DNA from: UBA4416 sp040386075 | GTDB lineage: Bacteria; Bacteroidota; Bacteroidia; B-17B0; Aurantibacillaceae | Reading direction: 5' to 3' | Assembly (NCBI GenBank): GCA_040386075.1 | Contig: JAZKGE010000008.1 | Coordinates: 1-64,000 of the forward strand | DNA length: 64,000 bases | The notes under the pieces: generated by a model | Database searches by the model: none | Seen by the model: the letters and a program-made list of their open reading frames with translations, nothing else | Told to the model about the DNA's origin: nothing | Translations under genes and position numbers: made by a program | Shown: positions 9,011 to 17,973 of the stretch, piece by piece | How the letters are laid out: the number at the start of each line of letters is the position of its first letter | How positions within the stretch are numbered: position 1 is the stretch's first letter

Positions 9011-10821
9011 ATACTGCTCTTCTTTGTATTAATAATTAATTCGATCTTAAATCCTTTTCCTTTTTGAGTTGTAATATTTAAAGTTCCTCCTATACTTTTA
9101 GCTCTGGCTTCAATGTTTAAAATCCCATGGGTATTCATTTTTTTGAACTCCAGTACGTTCAAATTTATCCCTCCACCATTATCATCAATAATCAAGGTTA
9201 AGATACTATGATTATATGTAATTACCAAAGATATTTTGGTGGCATTTGAATGTTTAATAGCATTGGCCAAAGCCTCTTGTATGATGCGGTAAAGGTTGAT
9301 CTCAATTTCATTTTTGAACCTTATTCCCTCAATATTTGAAGCAAAAAGGACCTTAATTTCTTTGTTCTTGGCATTGGTGGTTTTTGCCATTTGTTTAACA
9401 ATAGGATATAGGCCAAATTCGTATAAACTAATAGGAGATAAATTAGTTGAGATGCCCCTTAATTCCTGAATGATTTCCGAAACCATTTGATATATGAACT
9501 CGATCTTGTTTTTTTCCTCAAAGCTAATCACTTGTTTTACCAGCAGGTTATCAAGATTAACCATGGCAACTGAAAGCATTTGACTCAAGCCTTCATGGAT
9601 CTCTTCAGCAAATTTTTTTCGCTCAATTTCATTACTTTTTATAAGTGATAGCGTTCTCGTTTTCTGTTCCTTCTCATAGATCGTATCTTCTAGTTGCTTG
9701 TATTTGTTTGCTTTCTTCTCGTTCTTTCTTTCCTGAGTAACGTCTCTGCCTGTAGATATAAAATTTGTTATTTCACCTTTTACATTAGAAAATGGTGTGA
9801 TGATCTTTTCTTCTATAAAATAGTCCCCATTCCTTTTTCTATTATGAAACTGAGCTTTAAATGATTTTCCTTGCAAGACGTTTTCCCATAATTCTTTGTA
9901 AAACAAATCATCGTGCTTATCAGATTTAAAAATGTTGGGTTTTTGTCCAATTAATTCATTATACCCATATCCACTAATCTTGCTGATCATCGGGTTAACG
10001 TATTCAATTATACCCTCAACGTTTGTGATCATTATCAACTCCTGAGATTGTTCAGCTATATCAAAAAATTTCTCGATCTTGTTGATCCTATTCAATGTAT
10101 CCGTAATATTCCTAAGCATGATCAGGAAGATGTCTGGTTGGATTTTTGTTATTCGTACTTCAAACCATTCGCTTTCATCCTGCAAGTTGATTTCACACTC
10201 AAATGAAACGTTTTTTTTCTGTTCTCCATATTCACTGATCTTCGTCTTTATCTGTGTACTTAAAGTGGCATTTAAAACCGTAGACAGCTCCTTTTCTGTA
10301 TTAGAGCCAATATTGTTCTTTAAAACAGGTTGCTCTGCTACACCTATATTCTCATTAAGAATTTTTCCTGAGCTGGTAGCAATTATAAAAGAATCTGGCA
10401 GTGACCTTAATAAAAGTTTATCATTTATATAATTTTCGATCTTCTTAAATCCAGTGGTTATTGGCTTTACGTATGTACAGCCAATAACAGTGTTTACTTC
10501 GTTGTGTTTGTTTTCGATACCAATGGAAATGTTCTTAAGCCATTTTATATCTCCTGATGGCGTAATTACTCTATAGTCAATTTCGTTTGCAGAATTATAT
10601 CCGCCTCCATTTAAGTTACGTATAACTTTCATCTGATCCCGGGGATGAACAACTCTTCTGAAATCCCTAATATCGCTTATCTTATCAATATTTGCTTCAA
10701 ATATTTTCTCTACCCTGGGACTAATGTATTCGAATGATTTTTTGCTTTTTGAAAATATCCAAAAAGCTAAATCAGACTCTAAACCCGATAATTCATTTAA
10801 TTGGTCAATTCTTGTGATCAT
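9007..10821 (-). CDS. PAS-domain sensor histidine kinase of the NarL partner type (HisKA_3)
   Basis: 604 residues, cytosolic (no transmembrane segment). About three PAS-like regions are visible: residues 15-120, 140-240 and 250-365 (the last with ITNVEGIIEYVNPMISKISGY and a PAC-like GRDVTQERK). A coiled linker leads to a HisKA_3-type dimerisation domain with ERKKFAEEIHEGLSQML (phospho-His H409). HATPase_c has N-box IIQEALANAIKHSNA, DDNGGGI and GILNIEARAKSIGG. Such kinases pair with LuxR-type regulators, and that regulator overlaps its stop by 4 nt. The lack of membrane segments suggests it senses an intracellular cue (inference). Confidence 0.94.
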   Translation of the reverse strand: MITRIDQLNELSGLESDLAFWIFSKSKKSFEYISPRVEKIFEANIDKISDIRDFRRVVHPRDQMKVIRNLNGGGYNSANEIDYRVITPSGDIKWLKNISIGIENKHNEVNTVIGCTYVKPITTGFKKIENYINDKLLLRSLPDSFIIATSSGKILNENIGVAEQPVLKNNIGSNTEKELSTVLNATLSTQIKTKISEYGEQKKNVSFECEINLQDESEWFEVRITKIQPDIFLIMLRNITDTLNRINKIEKFFDIAEQSQELIMITNVEGIIEYVNPMISKISGYGYNELIGQKPNIFKSDKHDDLFYKELWENVLQGKSFKAQFHNRKRNGDYFIEEKIITPFSNVKGEITNFISTGRDVTQERKNEKKANKYKQLEDTIYEKEQKTRTLSLIKSNEIERKKFAEEIHEGLSQMLSVAMVNLDNLLVKQVISFEEKNKIEFIYQMVSEIIQELRGISTNLSPISLYEFGLYPIVKQMAKTTNAKNKEIKVLFASNIEGIRFKNEIEINLYRIIQEALANAIKHSNATKISLVITYNHSILTLIIDDNGGGINLNVLEFKKMNTHGILNIEARAKSIGGTLNITTQKGKGFKIELIINTKKSSI

Positions 10822-10887
10822 ATAGGACTCCTTTATTACTACTTATACCTCTATCCTGCACTTTAATGCTTCTGCAGATTTTTGATG

Positions 10888-10895
10888 CAAAATTA
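10888..10895 (-). promoter_or_regulatory. Candidate -7 element for the NarL-type kinase operon
   Basis: TAATTTTG on the minus strand (T at 10895) matches TAnnTTTG and lies about 67 nt before the kinase ATG. It is divergent from the che promoter at 11000-11007. The CCCCTAG box at 10950-10956 lies between the two -7 elements and could serve both. Confidence 0.45.
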
Positions 10896-10949
10896 AATAG
10901 TAATAATGTTTTGCAACTCCGGTAAGTATTTATTTAATAATAAATAAAA

Positions 10950-11007
10950 CCCCTAGTTTATTTAAAAACAAACCCTAAAATAAAAAAACATAAGCTCCAT
11001 AGTTTTG
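10950..11007 (+). promoter_or_regulatory. Main che operon promoter with upstream CCCCTAG box
   Basis: AAAACCCCTAG (box starting at 10950) is followed exactly 50 nt later by TAGTTTTG (11000-11007), a perfect TAnnTTTG. A second ACCCTA lies in between at 10972-10977. The ATG at 11022 is only 14 nt beyond the -7 element, so the leader would be very short. Confidence 0.65.
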
Positions 11008-11021
11008 TCAAAAAAATAAAG

Positions 11022-11516
11022 ATGAAAAATATTTACTCTAGCTTATCTAAATCCTATGTTGTTCTTTTTATCACCATACTCATTGGAAATCAATCTAATG
11101 CACAGATTATGGGGAAAGACATCTATATAAAGTATCAACAAACTGATACATCTACGTACAGGGAATCTGTCTTGATACTATACACTGACAAAACGTATGT
11201 CAATTTTGGAATCCTTAATGTACTAGAAAGTCCAGAAAATTATGTGTCGTTTGATTATGGTAATTGGATAAGCGCCAATAGTGAAGTTGTGTGCAATAGC
11301 AATCCAAAAGTATTTAGTCAGGAAAAAGTAGTAAATGAAATCAAAATGTATTATAAAGGGACCTTAATGTATAGCCCTTTCGATGATTATTATAAATATG
11401 CAAAAGAACCTCACAAAAACTATTCGTTTATTCTTATAAAGAATAAAGCAATAGATCTAACTAAAAAAATTGAGTATAAGAATTTTCAAAGTAACGAACT
11501 AAAACTAAACAATTAA
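11022..11516 (+). CDS. Exported protein of unknown function, first gene of the che operon
   Basis: 164 residues with a signal peptide ending near NQSNAQ, followed by a soluble, probably beta-rich domain. No domain is recognised. It ends 4 nt before the STAS gene, so it belongs to the same transcript as cheY, cheA and cheW. An exported protein leading a chemotaxis operon could act at the cell surface, but nothing in the sequence proves it. Confidence 0.8.
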   Translation: MKNIYSSLSKSYVVLFITILIGNQSNAQIMGKDIYIKYQQTDTSTYRESVLILYTDKTYVNFGILNVLESPENYVSFDYGNWISANSEVVCNSNPKVFSQEKVVNEIKMYYKGTLMYSPFDDYYKYAKEPHKNYSFILIKNKAIDLTKKIEYKNFQSNELKLNN

Positions 11517-11520
11517 CAAA

Positions 11521-11949
11521 ATGGAAAAGGAAATCGAAATAATGCATGAATCTGAGATTCTGGAACATGAAAGTAATTCAAATGCAAATCATGAATATGA
11601 TTTTAATGAGAAAATAATCACAGAAAACAATATTACACTAAGCATTTTTCCTTCAAAAAGGAAAAAAGTAAAAAAAGTGAATATTGTCATCGAAGGGCAA
11701 TTCAATATAACAAATGTTCGATTTGTAAAAGATCACTGTCATAACATGCTTCAGTACTTTGATCTGGTAAATATCACATTGAAAAATGTTGTTGACATAG
11801 ATCTGGCAGCAATTCAATTGCTACATGTTCTTAATTCTTCTACCCAATTACAACATAAAACCATCATAATTGAATCCGAACTTTCAAAAGATGACAAAGC
11901 CTTAATAATTAGTGCGGGAATGTTGGAACTAATGTCTAAACGTAAATAA
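11521..11949 (+). CDS. STAS-domain protein (anti-sigma-antagonist-like) in the che operon
   Basis: 142 residues. An acidic N-terminal extension (about 35 residues) precedes a STAS-type fold: strands VNIVIEGQFNI and LVNITLKNVVDIDLAAIQLLHVL, the latter matching the core strand-loop-helix of STAS domains. The canonical phosphorylatable Ser/Thr after the Asp (D-S/T-S-G) is replaced by D-I-D-L-A-A, so classical SpoIIAA phosphoregulation may not apply. It lies 13 nt before cheY and is co-transcribed with cheA/cheW. STAS proteins linked to PP2C phosphatases form partner-switching systems, and one such phosphatase is encoded at 1203-2774. Confidence 0.8.
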   Translation: MEKEIEIMHESEILEHESNSNANHEYDFNEKIITENNITLSIFPSKRKKVKKVNIVIEGQFNITNVRFVKDHCHNMLQYFDLVNITLKNVVDIDLAAIQLLHVLNSSTQLQHKTIIIESELSKDDKALIISAGMLELMSKRK

Positions 11950-11962
11950 TATAACTTATCAA

Positions 11963-12331
11963 ATGAAAAAAAACATACTAATAATCGACGATTCGGAAAG
12001 TATAAGAGAGGTTGTAGCCAACGGGCTGGAGCAATCGGGCTATAATGTAATTAAAGGTGTGAATGGAGCAGATGGCTTAGCCTGTCTGGAAAAAGCAGAA
12101 TCGGTAGATCTGGTTATAACAGACCTAAACATGCCCGTAATGGATGGTATTAGTTTTTTGAAAGCCGTTAGAAAAGATGTTAAGTATAAATATCTACCGA
12201 TAATCATACTTACTACTGAGTCTCAGGAGCAAAAAAAACAGGAAGCTAAAAATGCCGGAGCCACAGGTTGGATCATTAAACCGTTCTCCAAAGAGAAGTT
12301 ACTTACTGTAATTAAAAAAGTTATTGGCTAA
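11963..12331 (+). CDS. cheY: Chemotaxis response regulator CheY
   Basis: 122 residues, a stand-alone receiver with acidic pair D9/D10 (LIIDDSES), phospho-Asp D54 (LVITDLNMPVMDG), Thr in IIILTTES and Lys in IIKPF. It takes phosphate from CheA and signals to the motility machinery, whose identity is unknown here since no flagellar genes are present. The stop TAA overlaps the ATG of cheA by 1 nt. Confidence 0.95.
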   Translation: MKKNILIIDDSESIREVVANGLEQSGYNVIKGVNGADGLACLEKAESVDLVITDLNMPVMDGISFLKAVRKDVKYKYLPIIILTTESQEQKKQEAKNAGATGWIIKPFSKEKLLTVIKKVIG

Positions 12332-14370
12332 TGGACTCAACGCGCATTACATATATAGATGAGGCCAACGAACTGTTGGCAAATCTCGAAAGTTCATTAC
12401 TTTCTTTAGAAGGAAGTAATAACGATAAAGAAAATATTGAATTGATTTTTAGGATCATGCATACCTTAAAAGGTAATAGCAGCATGTTTGGTTTAACCAA
12501 TGTTGCTGAATTCGTGCATGATCTCGAAACGATCTATGATAAGATCAGAAACCATGAAATGCAGTTAACCAAACAATTGATCGACTGCACTTTTTTATGT
12601 CTTGACCACCTGAAAAATATCATTCTGGATTCGGATCTAATCGAAGATACAAACAAACAAACCCATGAAGCTCTTTTGTCACAAATAAACAACTTGATAT
12701 CCGTGGGATCTGTAACGGGAAATGTTTTAAATGAACATAAACCAGATAGTGCTATACAAAAAGAATTGTTTCACATATACTTTGAGCCTCATGAATCTAT
12801 CTTTAATAATGGTACAAATCCGTTGTTCTTGTTGTCAGAACTCTCGGGTATGGGCAATTGTCGCGCAATTCCACATTTTAAGGAAGTAGCTGCAGTTGAC
12901 ACATACCAGGAATCGAATTGCATAACATTTTGGGACATTTTTTTAGAAACAGAAAGATCATTAAATGATATCAGAGATGTATTTGTTTTTGTTGAAGACA
13001 ACTCAACTATTGAGATCAACTCATTGCGTCTTAATACAGATTTTGATAGTCCTGATTTTCTAAACTTCATCTCAAGCACCAGCTTCACTTCTGATCGCGT
13101 TGATCTGAATTTATTTGAAAGTAAACCTTCGGATGAATTAGTAGAGAAATTAAGTCCTGCAAATACAGTTCAAGTTAACGGAAAAAAGAACGACCTTAAA
13201 GAAAAAAGTTCATCCAGTATTCGCGTATCATCTGAAAAGCTCGATGAATTAATGAACCTTGTGAGCGAATTGGTTACAACTCAGGCCGCATTAGTTCTAT
13301 ATAGCGAAACAAACAAGGACAGTGAACTTGAAACGATATCTGAGAATATAGAAAAACTTTCCAGACGATTAAGGGATATTTCCTTCGGAATGACTTTGGT
13401 GCCAATAAACAATTTATTTGGCCGGTTCCAGAGAATGGTTCGCGATGTTTCTGCGTTATTAGGTAAAGAAATAGAATTTGTTACAGATGGTGGAGAAACC
13501 GAATTGGATAAGACAATTATCGAAACGCTTACCGACCCTATCATGCATATTTTACGGAACAGTCTTGATCATGGTATTGAAAAACCAAAAGACCGCATTA
13601 AAAAAGGAAAGCGCGCTTCAGGTAAACTAATCTTACGTTCATACTACTCAGGTGCATTTGTTTATATCCAGATCATTGATGATGGAAAAGGAATAGATGT
13701 AAATGCGATCCGAAATAAAGCGATTGTTAAAGGCCTGATGAAAGAGGATGAAGTTTTATCTGATAAACAATTATTCGACTTTATTTTCCACCCGGGTTTT
13801 TCTACGGCAGAAAAAATTACGGATGTCTCTGGAAGAGGCGTAGGTATGGATGTAGTTAACAGAAATATTCAGGATATAAAAGGAACTATTCAGGTAGATT
13901 CAAAAGTGAATGAAGGAACCTCACTAACCATTAAGATACCATTAACACTATCTATTATTGATGGATTATTAGTTAAAGTTGACACAGTAAATTACATCAT
14001 TCCACTTAACGTTATTACCAAATGCTACGAGGTTAAGAATAGTGAAATGACCAATAACTTCAACAGGCTATTGATTCTTGATGAAGAGCAGGTTCCATTT
14101 GTAAATATGAGGGAACAATTTGGTCACAGTTTTGACAACAACGGTGTGTCACAGATCATCGTAGTAAATAATAACGATCGCAAAGTGGGCGTTAGCATCG
14201 ACCACATTATTGGAGAATATCAAGCGGTTGTAAAACCATTGGGAAAATATTATAAGAACCAGGACTTCATTTCAGGTGCTTCCATCCTTGGAGATGGAAC
14301 CATAGCACTGGTTATGGATACAAATAAAATAATCGATTTATATAAAAACAATTTAACAGAAATCCTATGA
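12331..14370 (+). CDS. cheA: Chemotaxis histidine kinase CheA
   Basis: 679 residues. P1 (1-105) carries the Hpt motif IMHTLKGNSSMFG with phospho-His H44. A middle region (about 140-270) resembles a P2 CheY-binding domain. P3 dimerisation starts at about 288 (RVSSEKLDELMNLVSELVTTQ). P4 has DPIMHILRNSLDHGIE, DDGKGID and GRGVGMDVV ATP-binding boxes. P5 is the CheW-like coupling domain (about 535-675). There is no C-terminal receiver, so this is the compact classical architecture. cheY precedes and cheW follows with 1- and 4-nt overlaps, so the three are translationally coupled. Confidence 0.97.
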   Translation: MDSTRITYIDEANELLANLESSLLSLEGSNNDKENIELIFRIMHTLKGNSSMFGLTNVAEFVHDLETIYDKIRNHEMQLTKQLIDCTFLCLDHLKNIILDSDLIEDTNKQTHEALLSQINNLISVGSVTGNVLNEHKPDSAIQKELFHIYFEPHESIFNNGTNPLFLLSELSGMGNCRAIPHFKEVAAVDTYQESNCITFWDIFLETERSLNDIRDVFVFVEDNSTIEINSLRLNTDFDSPDFLNFISSTSFTSDRVDLNLFESKPSDELVEKLSPANTVQVNGKKNDLKEKSSSSIRVSSEKLDELMNLVSELVTTQAALVLYSETNKDSELETISENIEKLSRRLRDISFGMTLVPINNLFGRFQRMVRDVSALLGKEIEFVTDGGETELDKTIIETLTDPIMHILRNSLDHGIEKPKDRIKKGKRASGKLILRSYYSGAFVYIQIIDDGKGIDVNAIRNKAIVKGLMKEDEVLSDKQLFDFIFHPGFSTAEKITDVSGRGVGMDVVNRNIQDIKGTIQVDSKVNEGTSLTIKIPLTLSIIDGLLVKVDTVNYIIPLNVITKCYEVKNSEMTNNFNRLLILDEEQVPFVNMREQFGHSFDNNGVSQIIVVNNNDRKVGVSIDHIIGEYQAVVKPLGKYYKNQDFISGASILGDGTIALVMDTNKIIDLYKNNLTEIL

Positions 14371-14876
14371 AACTAAAATTTGACAACAATCATAAGACAG
14401 ACCTAACAAAATCGTTCTTGTCTTTTAAATTAAACAGCGAGCATTTTGCTATTAATGTTATGAAAATAATGGAAATATTGGAGGTCCCAAAGATCACTAA
14501 AGTACCGCATGCACCTAGTTATTTGATCGGTGTAGTAAACCTAAGAGGCGGTGTTTTACCGGTAATTGATACACGCATCAAATTTGGAATGAGTGCGGTT
14601 CAGCATACCGTTAACACTTGCATTGTGGTATTGAATATTACCATGAATGATGAATCGATCATTGTTGGAGCAATGGTGGATTCAGTTTCTGAAGTGTTTG
14701 AAATTGAAGAAACACAAATTCAACCCTCACCAACTATTGGCACCAAGTATAACGCAGACTTTATACAAGGAATGATCAAAGTAAACGATCAATTTATGAT
14801 GTTATTAAATATCGATCAGGTATTCTCTTCCTCAGACCTTGAAACAATTATAGACGTACAAGAAACTACCATTTAA
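14367..14876 (+). CDS. cheW: Chemotaxis coupling protein CheW
   Basis: 169 residues. A single CheW domain with the diagnostic VPHAPSYLIGVVNLRGGVLPVIDTR region. It links CheA to the receptors. The ATG overlaps the cheA stop by 4 nt and a receptor gene starts 11 nt after its stop. It is the only free-standing CheW in the window. Confidence 0.96.
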   Translation: MKLKFDNNHKTDLTKSFLSFKLNSEHFAINVMKIMEILEVPKITKVPHAPSYLIGVVNLRGGVLPVIDTRIKFGMSAVQHTVNTCIVVLNITMNDESIIVGAMVDSVSEVFEIEETQIQPSPTIGTKYNADFIQGMIKVNDQFMMLLNIDQVFSSSDLETIIDVQETTI

Positions 14877-14886
14877 AAATACTAAA

Positions 14887-16500
14887 ATGAACCTTTTAAA
14901 AAACATAAAAATACGCGCAAAACTTACAGTAGGATTTAGCGTTTGTATATTCATCCTATTAGCTCTATCGGCATCGTTTATATATGTATTAAATCAGATA
15001 GAAGCACAAGGTATAGATCTTACAGAAAGCATTAAGCTATCTGATAACATCAATGAAGCCAAATACAATCTAACCTGGGACAAGCAATTAATCATGGAAG
15101 TTTTAGCCAGCGAAACAAAAGAGGACGTTGCAGAACAAATGAATTCATTCAATGTAGCTAATACTGCATTTGATGACAACATTAATTCGATCAAACAAGT
15201 AGGCTCTAATAAAGATTGGGGCAACACATTTGAAGTTCAAAAAAACAAGATCGTTACATTTTCTGAGGGTATTGATGTGCGGCATAATTCCGAAATTTTA
15301 CCATTGATACAAAAGCTCTATGAACGCAAAAATGTATACATAGACCTATTAGAGAAAATAGCGGCCACATCTGACCTGAAGGTTCGTGAGGAAATTCAAA
15401 ACCAGGCATCACTTTTAAATACTGAGTTATCTAATACAGATAAAACCCTCGATAAGATCATAGATGGTATCAATGACAATTTATTGAAAACAGAAGATGA
15501 TATTGCTTTTATAGTAGACGGCACATCTAAAGCAACAAGCGAGCTTGTTTCATTCTCATCTTTTCTTACAATGATCATTTCATTAGTATGTGTAGTTTTA
15601 GTATTACTTATTAGTTTAGCAATTACCAATATTATTGCAAAACCTCTGCGAGATACATCTGCTTTTGCAGAAAAAATTGCAAATGGAGACCTAACAGCTA
15701 GTCTAGAACTTGACCAAAAAGATGAAGTTGGCGATCTGGCAGTTTCATTAAGAAAAATGATCGTTAAACTTCAGGAGGTTGTTGGCTCTGTAGTTACTGC
15801 ATCAGGAAGCATCAATTCTGCAAGCCATCAGATCAGCGAGTCAGCACAAAAACTTTCGGATGCTACATCTGAACAGGCAAGTTCGGTTGAAGAAATTTCA
15901 TCTTCAATGGAAGAAATGGCGGCAAATATTCAACAAACTACAAATAATTCAAAAGAGACAGAAAAAATTGCCGGCCTTTCTGCAAAAAACATCATTGATG
16001 GCTATGAAGCAGTAAACGAAACAGTTTCCTCTATGAAAACAATTGCAGGAAAGATCTCTATCATTGGTGAAATTTCACGTCAGACAAATTTGCTAGCCCT
16101 TAATGCTGCGGTTGAAGCAGCAAGAGCCGGCGAGCACGGTAAAGGCTTTGCTGTAGTTGCAGCCGAGGTTCGCAAATTAGCAGAACGTAGCCAGTTAGCT
16201 GCAGTTGAAATCGATCAGGTATCGATCAACAGTGTAGATATCGCGCAAAAATCAGGTGAGCTCTTAAAGAACGTTGTTCCCGGTATTCAAAAAACATCAG
16301 AGCTTGTTCAGGAAATCGCATCATCCAACATGGAGCAAAATTCAGGTGCACTTCAAATTAACAACGCCATTCAACAATTAAATGCTATTGTTCAGGAAAA
16401 TGCTGCAACCGCTGAAGAGATGGCTGCCGGTTCTGAAGAATTAAATGCACAAGCAGAACATTTAAATGAGATCATAAAATTCTTTAAAACTAAAGCGTAA
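14887..16500 (+). CDS. Methyl-accepting chemotaxis protein (receptor 1), C-terminal tail replaced
   Basis: 537 residues. TM1 is at about 15-38, a four-helix-bundle sensor spans about 40-215, TM2 is at about 220-248, then HAMP (KPLRDTSAFAEKIANGDLTA) and a signalling domain with tip ISRQTNLLALNAAVEAARAG. It ends EIIKFFKTKA, identical to receptor 2. The last 81 coding bases plus 42 bases beyond the stop are almost identical to the end of receptor 2 (19429-19552). Downstream, 16544-16666 still encodes a receptor-type tail ending DYEKF. This receptor therefore appears to have lost a CheR-docking pentapeptide by recombination. The signalling domain is intact. Confidence 0.95.
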   Translation: MNLLKNIKIRAKLTVGFSVCIFILLALSASFIYVLNQIEAQGIDLTESIKLSDNINEAKYNLTWDKQLIMEVLASETKEDVAEQMNSFNVANTAFDDNINSIKQVGSNKDWGNTFEVQKNKIVTFSEGIDVRHNSEILPLIQKLYERKNVYIDLLEKIAATSDLKVREEIQNQASLLNTELSNTDKTLDKIIDGINDNLLKTEDDIAFIVDGTSKATSELVSFSSFLTMIISLVCVVLVLLISLAITNIIAKPLRDTSAFAEKIANGDLTASLELDQKDEVGDLAVSLRKMIVKLQEVVGSVVTASGSINSASHQISESAQKLSDATSEQASSVEEISSSMEEMAANIQQTTNNSKETEKIAGLSAKNIIDGYEAVNETVSSMKTIAGKISIIGEISRQTNLLALNAAVEAARAGEHGKGFAVVAAEVRKLAERSQLAAVEIDQVSINSVDIAQKSGELLKNVVPGIQKTSELVQEIASSNMEQNSGALQINNAIQQLNAIVQENAATAEEMAAGSEELNAQAEHLNEIIKFFKTKA

Positions 16501-16542
16501 CAAATAATAAAGTAACTAAAAAAATAATTTATATGAAAAATA
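16420..16542 (+). repeat. Direct repeat, recipient copy (receptor-1 3' end)
   Basis: 123 nt matching 19429-19552 with two substitutions and one 1-nt indel by eye, whereas the genes diverge clearly upstream. It covers the last codons, the stop, the intergenic DNA and even a copy of the start (ATGAAAAAT) of the barrel gene that follows receptor 2. That start is out of place here, which makes this the acquired copy. Confidence 0.88.
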
Positions 16543-16543
16543 G

Positions 16544-16666
16544 CGCCGTAACGCCCATAAAATAAATAAAATCCGGAAACCGATGGAAGCAAAAACGAAG
16601 AAAGAAATGAAGATCAGTCTGGACTCGTTGGATTCTTTATCGGATGATGATTATGAAAAATTCTAA
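16544..16666 (+). pseudogene. Orphaned C-terminal tail of receptor 1 with CheR-docking-like pentapeptide
   Basis: An open frame without an upstream gene start; an internal ATG at 16583 gives 27 residues. It contains MEAKTKKEMKISLDS and ends SDDDYEKF, followed by a stop 10 nt before the porin ATG. The charged flexible linker ending in an aromatic-x-x-Phe pentapeptide is what follows the coiled coil in receptors such as receptor 3 (ends EYERF) and enterobacterial Tar/Tsr (NWETF/NWESF). Its position directly after receptor 1, beyond a pasted-in copy of receptor 2's end, indicates the severed native tail. It could still be translated as a micropeptide from 16583, but that is unproven. Confidence 0.72.
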
Positions 16667-16676
16667 AAAACGAAAT

Positions 16677-17954
16677 ATGAAGAAAACTATAAATTTATTA
16701 ATTTTTGTTCTGATAGTGTGTCTTTCGCAAAAAGCATCAATTGCTCAGGAAATAAGCATTGACGGAGAATTCAGAATAAACCCGGTTTATTCGATGGGAT
16801 TTAGAAAACCCATGTACGCTGGCGACAAACCGGGATTTTTTACCATGCAACGCACACGACTGATTCTTACATACAAAAAGGAAAATGATCTGGAAGCCGA
16901 AATAATTTTCCAGGATAGGAGATTTTGGGGCGACCAGGGAGACCGTGAAGATGTTGCTAACCTTGCACTTTATAGAGGTTGGGTTGAAAAACACTTTAAA
17001 AAAGGCTTTTCCATTCGTTTAGGTCGTCAGGGTTTAGTATATGATGATCAATACTTATTGGGGGATCCGAATTGGGTAGGAACAAGAGCACATGATGCTG
17101 GAATTGTGAAGTATGAAACAAATAAATTAAGTGTTCATTTAGGTTTTGCATTTAACGCTAATGGCCAGGACTTAAAAAGAGAACCCTACAAATACAACAT
17201 GTACAAAAACCTGCAATTCCTATGGTTCCATAAAGACTTCAAAAAAGTAAAACTTTCATTTATCGGCATCAACCGAGGCATGGAAAAGTCCGATACAACT
17301 ACAAATATTTACTACACACAAACATTTGGCCCGGATATTAACGTAGAAATTACCAAAAAAATATCACTCAAAGGTATATTTTACTACCAAGTCGGTCAAA
17401 ATACAGATAAGGAAAATGTAAGTGCATATTTCTATTCAGCACAATTAAAATTTGAGTTAAACAAATCCGTTGATTTCACCCTTGGACTAGATGTTGGATC
17501 AGGAACAAATCAAAATGACATCCTAGACGCTAAAAATAAGACAAGCCACTCCTTTGACAGGCATTACGGACTCATCCACGGGCACTTTGGCTATATTGAC
17601 TACTTCTATGTCAATCAACCTACACTATGCGGAATAAAAGATTACTATCTCAAAACAAAGATAAAACTAACTCCGAAATTCTCTATTGAAGATCACATTC
17701 ACTATTTTGATACGGAAGCAAAGATAAACAACTCAAAAAATCCAGGCGAAACAATGCCAAATTACCTGGGAACAGAAAATGATATTTTACTCAACTACAA
17801 ATTTTCAGACACGTTCAAAGCATCTTTAGGTCACTCTATTATGTTTGGCACCCCTACGCTTAATGAGTTTTTCGGAGGAAAGAAAAGTGTACAAAACCAG
17901 GTAATTTACATGGTCATCACTGCCACCCCAAATTTCTTAAAAATAAAAAAATAA
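16677..17954 (+). CDS. Alginate-export-like outer-membrane porin
   Basis: 425 residues from the ATG at 16677, chosen because it directly starts the signal peptide (MKKTINLLIFVLIVCLSQKASIAQ); an ATG at 16644 would add 11 polar residues. The barrel shows alginate_exp-like features: MQRTRLILTYKKENDLEAEIIFQDRRFWGDQ near the N-terminus, RLGRQGLVYDDQYLLGDPNWVGTRAHDAG, and closely spaced aromatic strands to the C-terminus. It lies between two receptor genes (20 nt before receptor 2), so it is part of the che transcript. Substrate unknown; the family includes polyuronate and other anionic channels. Confidence 0.82.
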   Translation: MKKTINLLIFVLIVCLSQKASIAQEISIDGEFRINPVYSMGFRKPMYAGDKPGFFTMQRTRLILTYKKENDLEAEIIFQDRRFWGDQGDREDVANLALYRGWVEKHFKKGFSIRLGRQGLVYDDQYLLGDPNWVGTRAHDAGIVKYETNKLSVHLGFAFNANGQDLKREPYKYNMYKNLQFLWFHKDFKKVKLSFIGINRGMEKSDTTTNIYYTQTFGPDINVEITKKISLKGIFYYQVGQNTDKENVSAYFYSAQLKFELNKSVDFTLGLDVGSGTNQNDILDAKNKTSHSFDRHYGLIHGHFGYIDYFYVNQPTLCGIKDYYLKTKIKLTPKFSIEDHIHYFDTEAKINNSKNPGETMPNYLGTENDILLNYKFSDTFKASLGHSIMFGTPTLNEFFGGKKSVQNQVIYMVITATPNFLKIKK

Positions 17955-17973
17955 ACCCTATAAAATAAATCCC

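Noticed and set aside
16533..16565. Small frame ATGAAAAATAGC... (10 codons) after receptor 1
   Set aside because: It is a copied start of the barrel gene (19543) carried in by the repeat, and it stops after ten codons.
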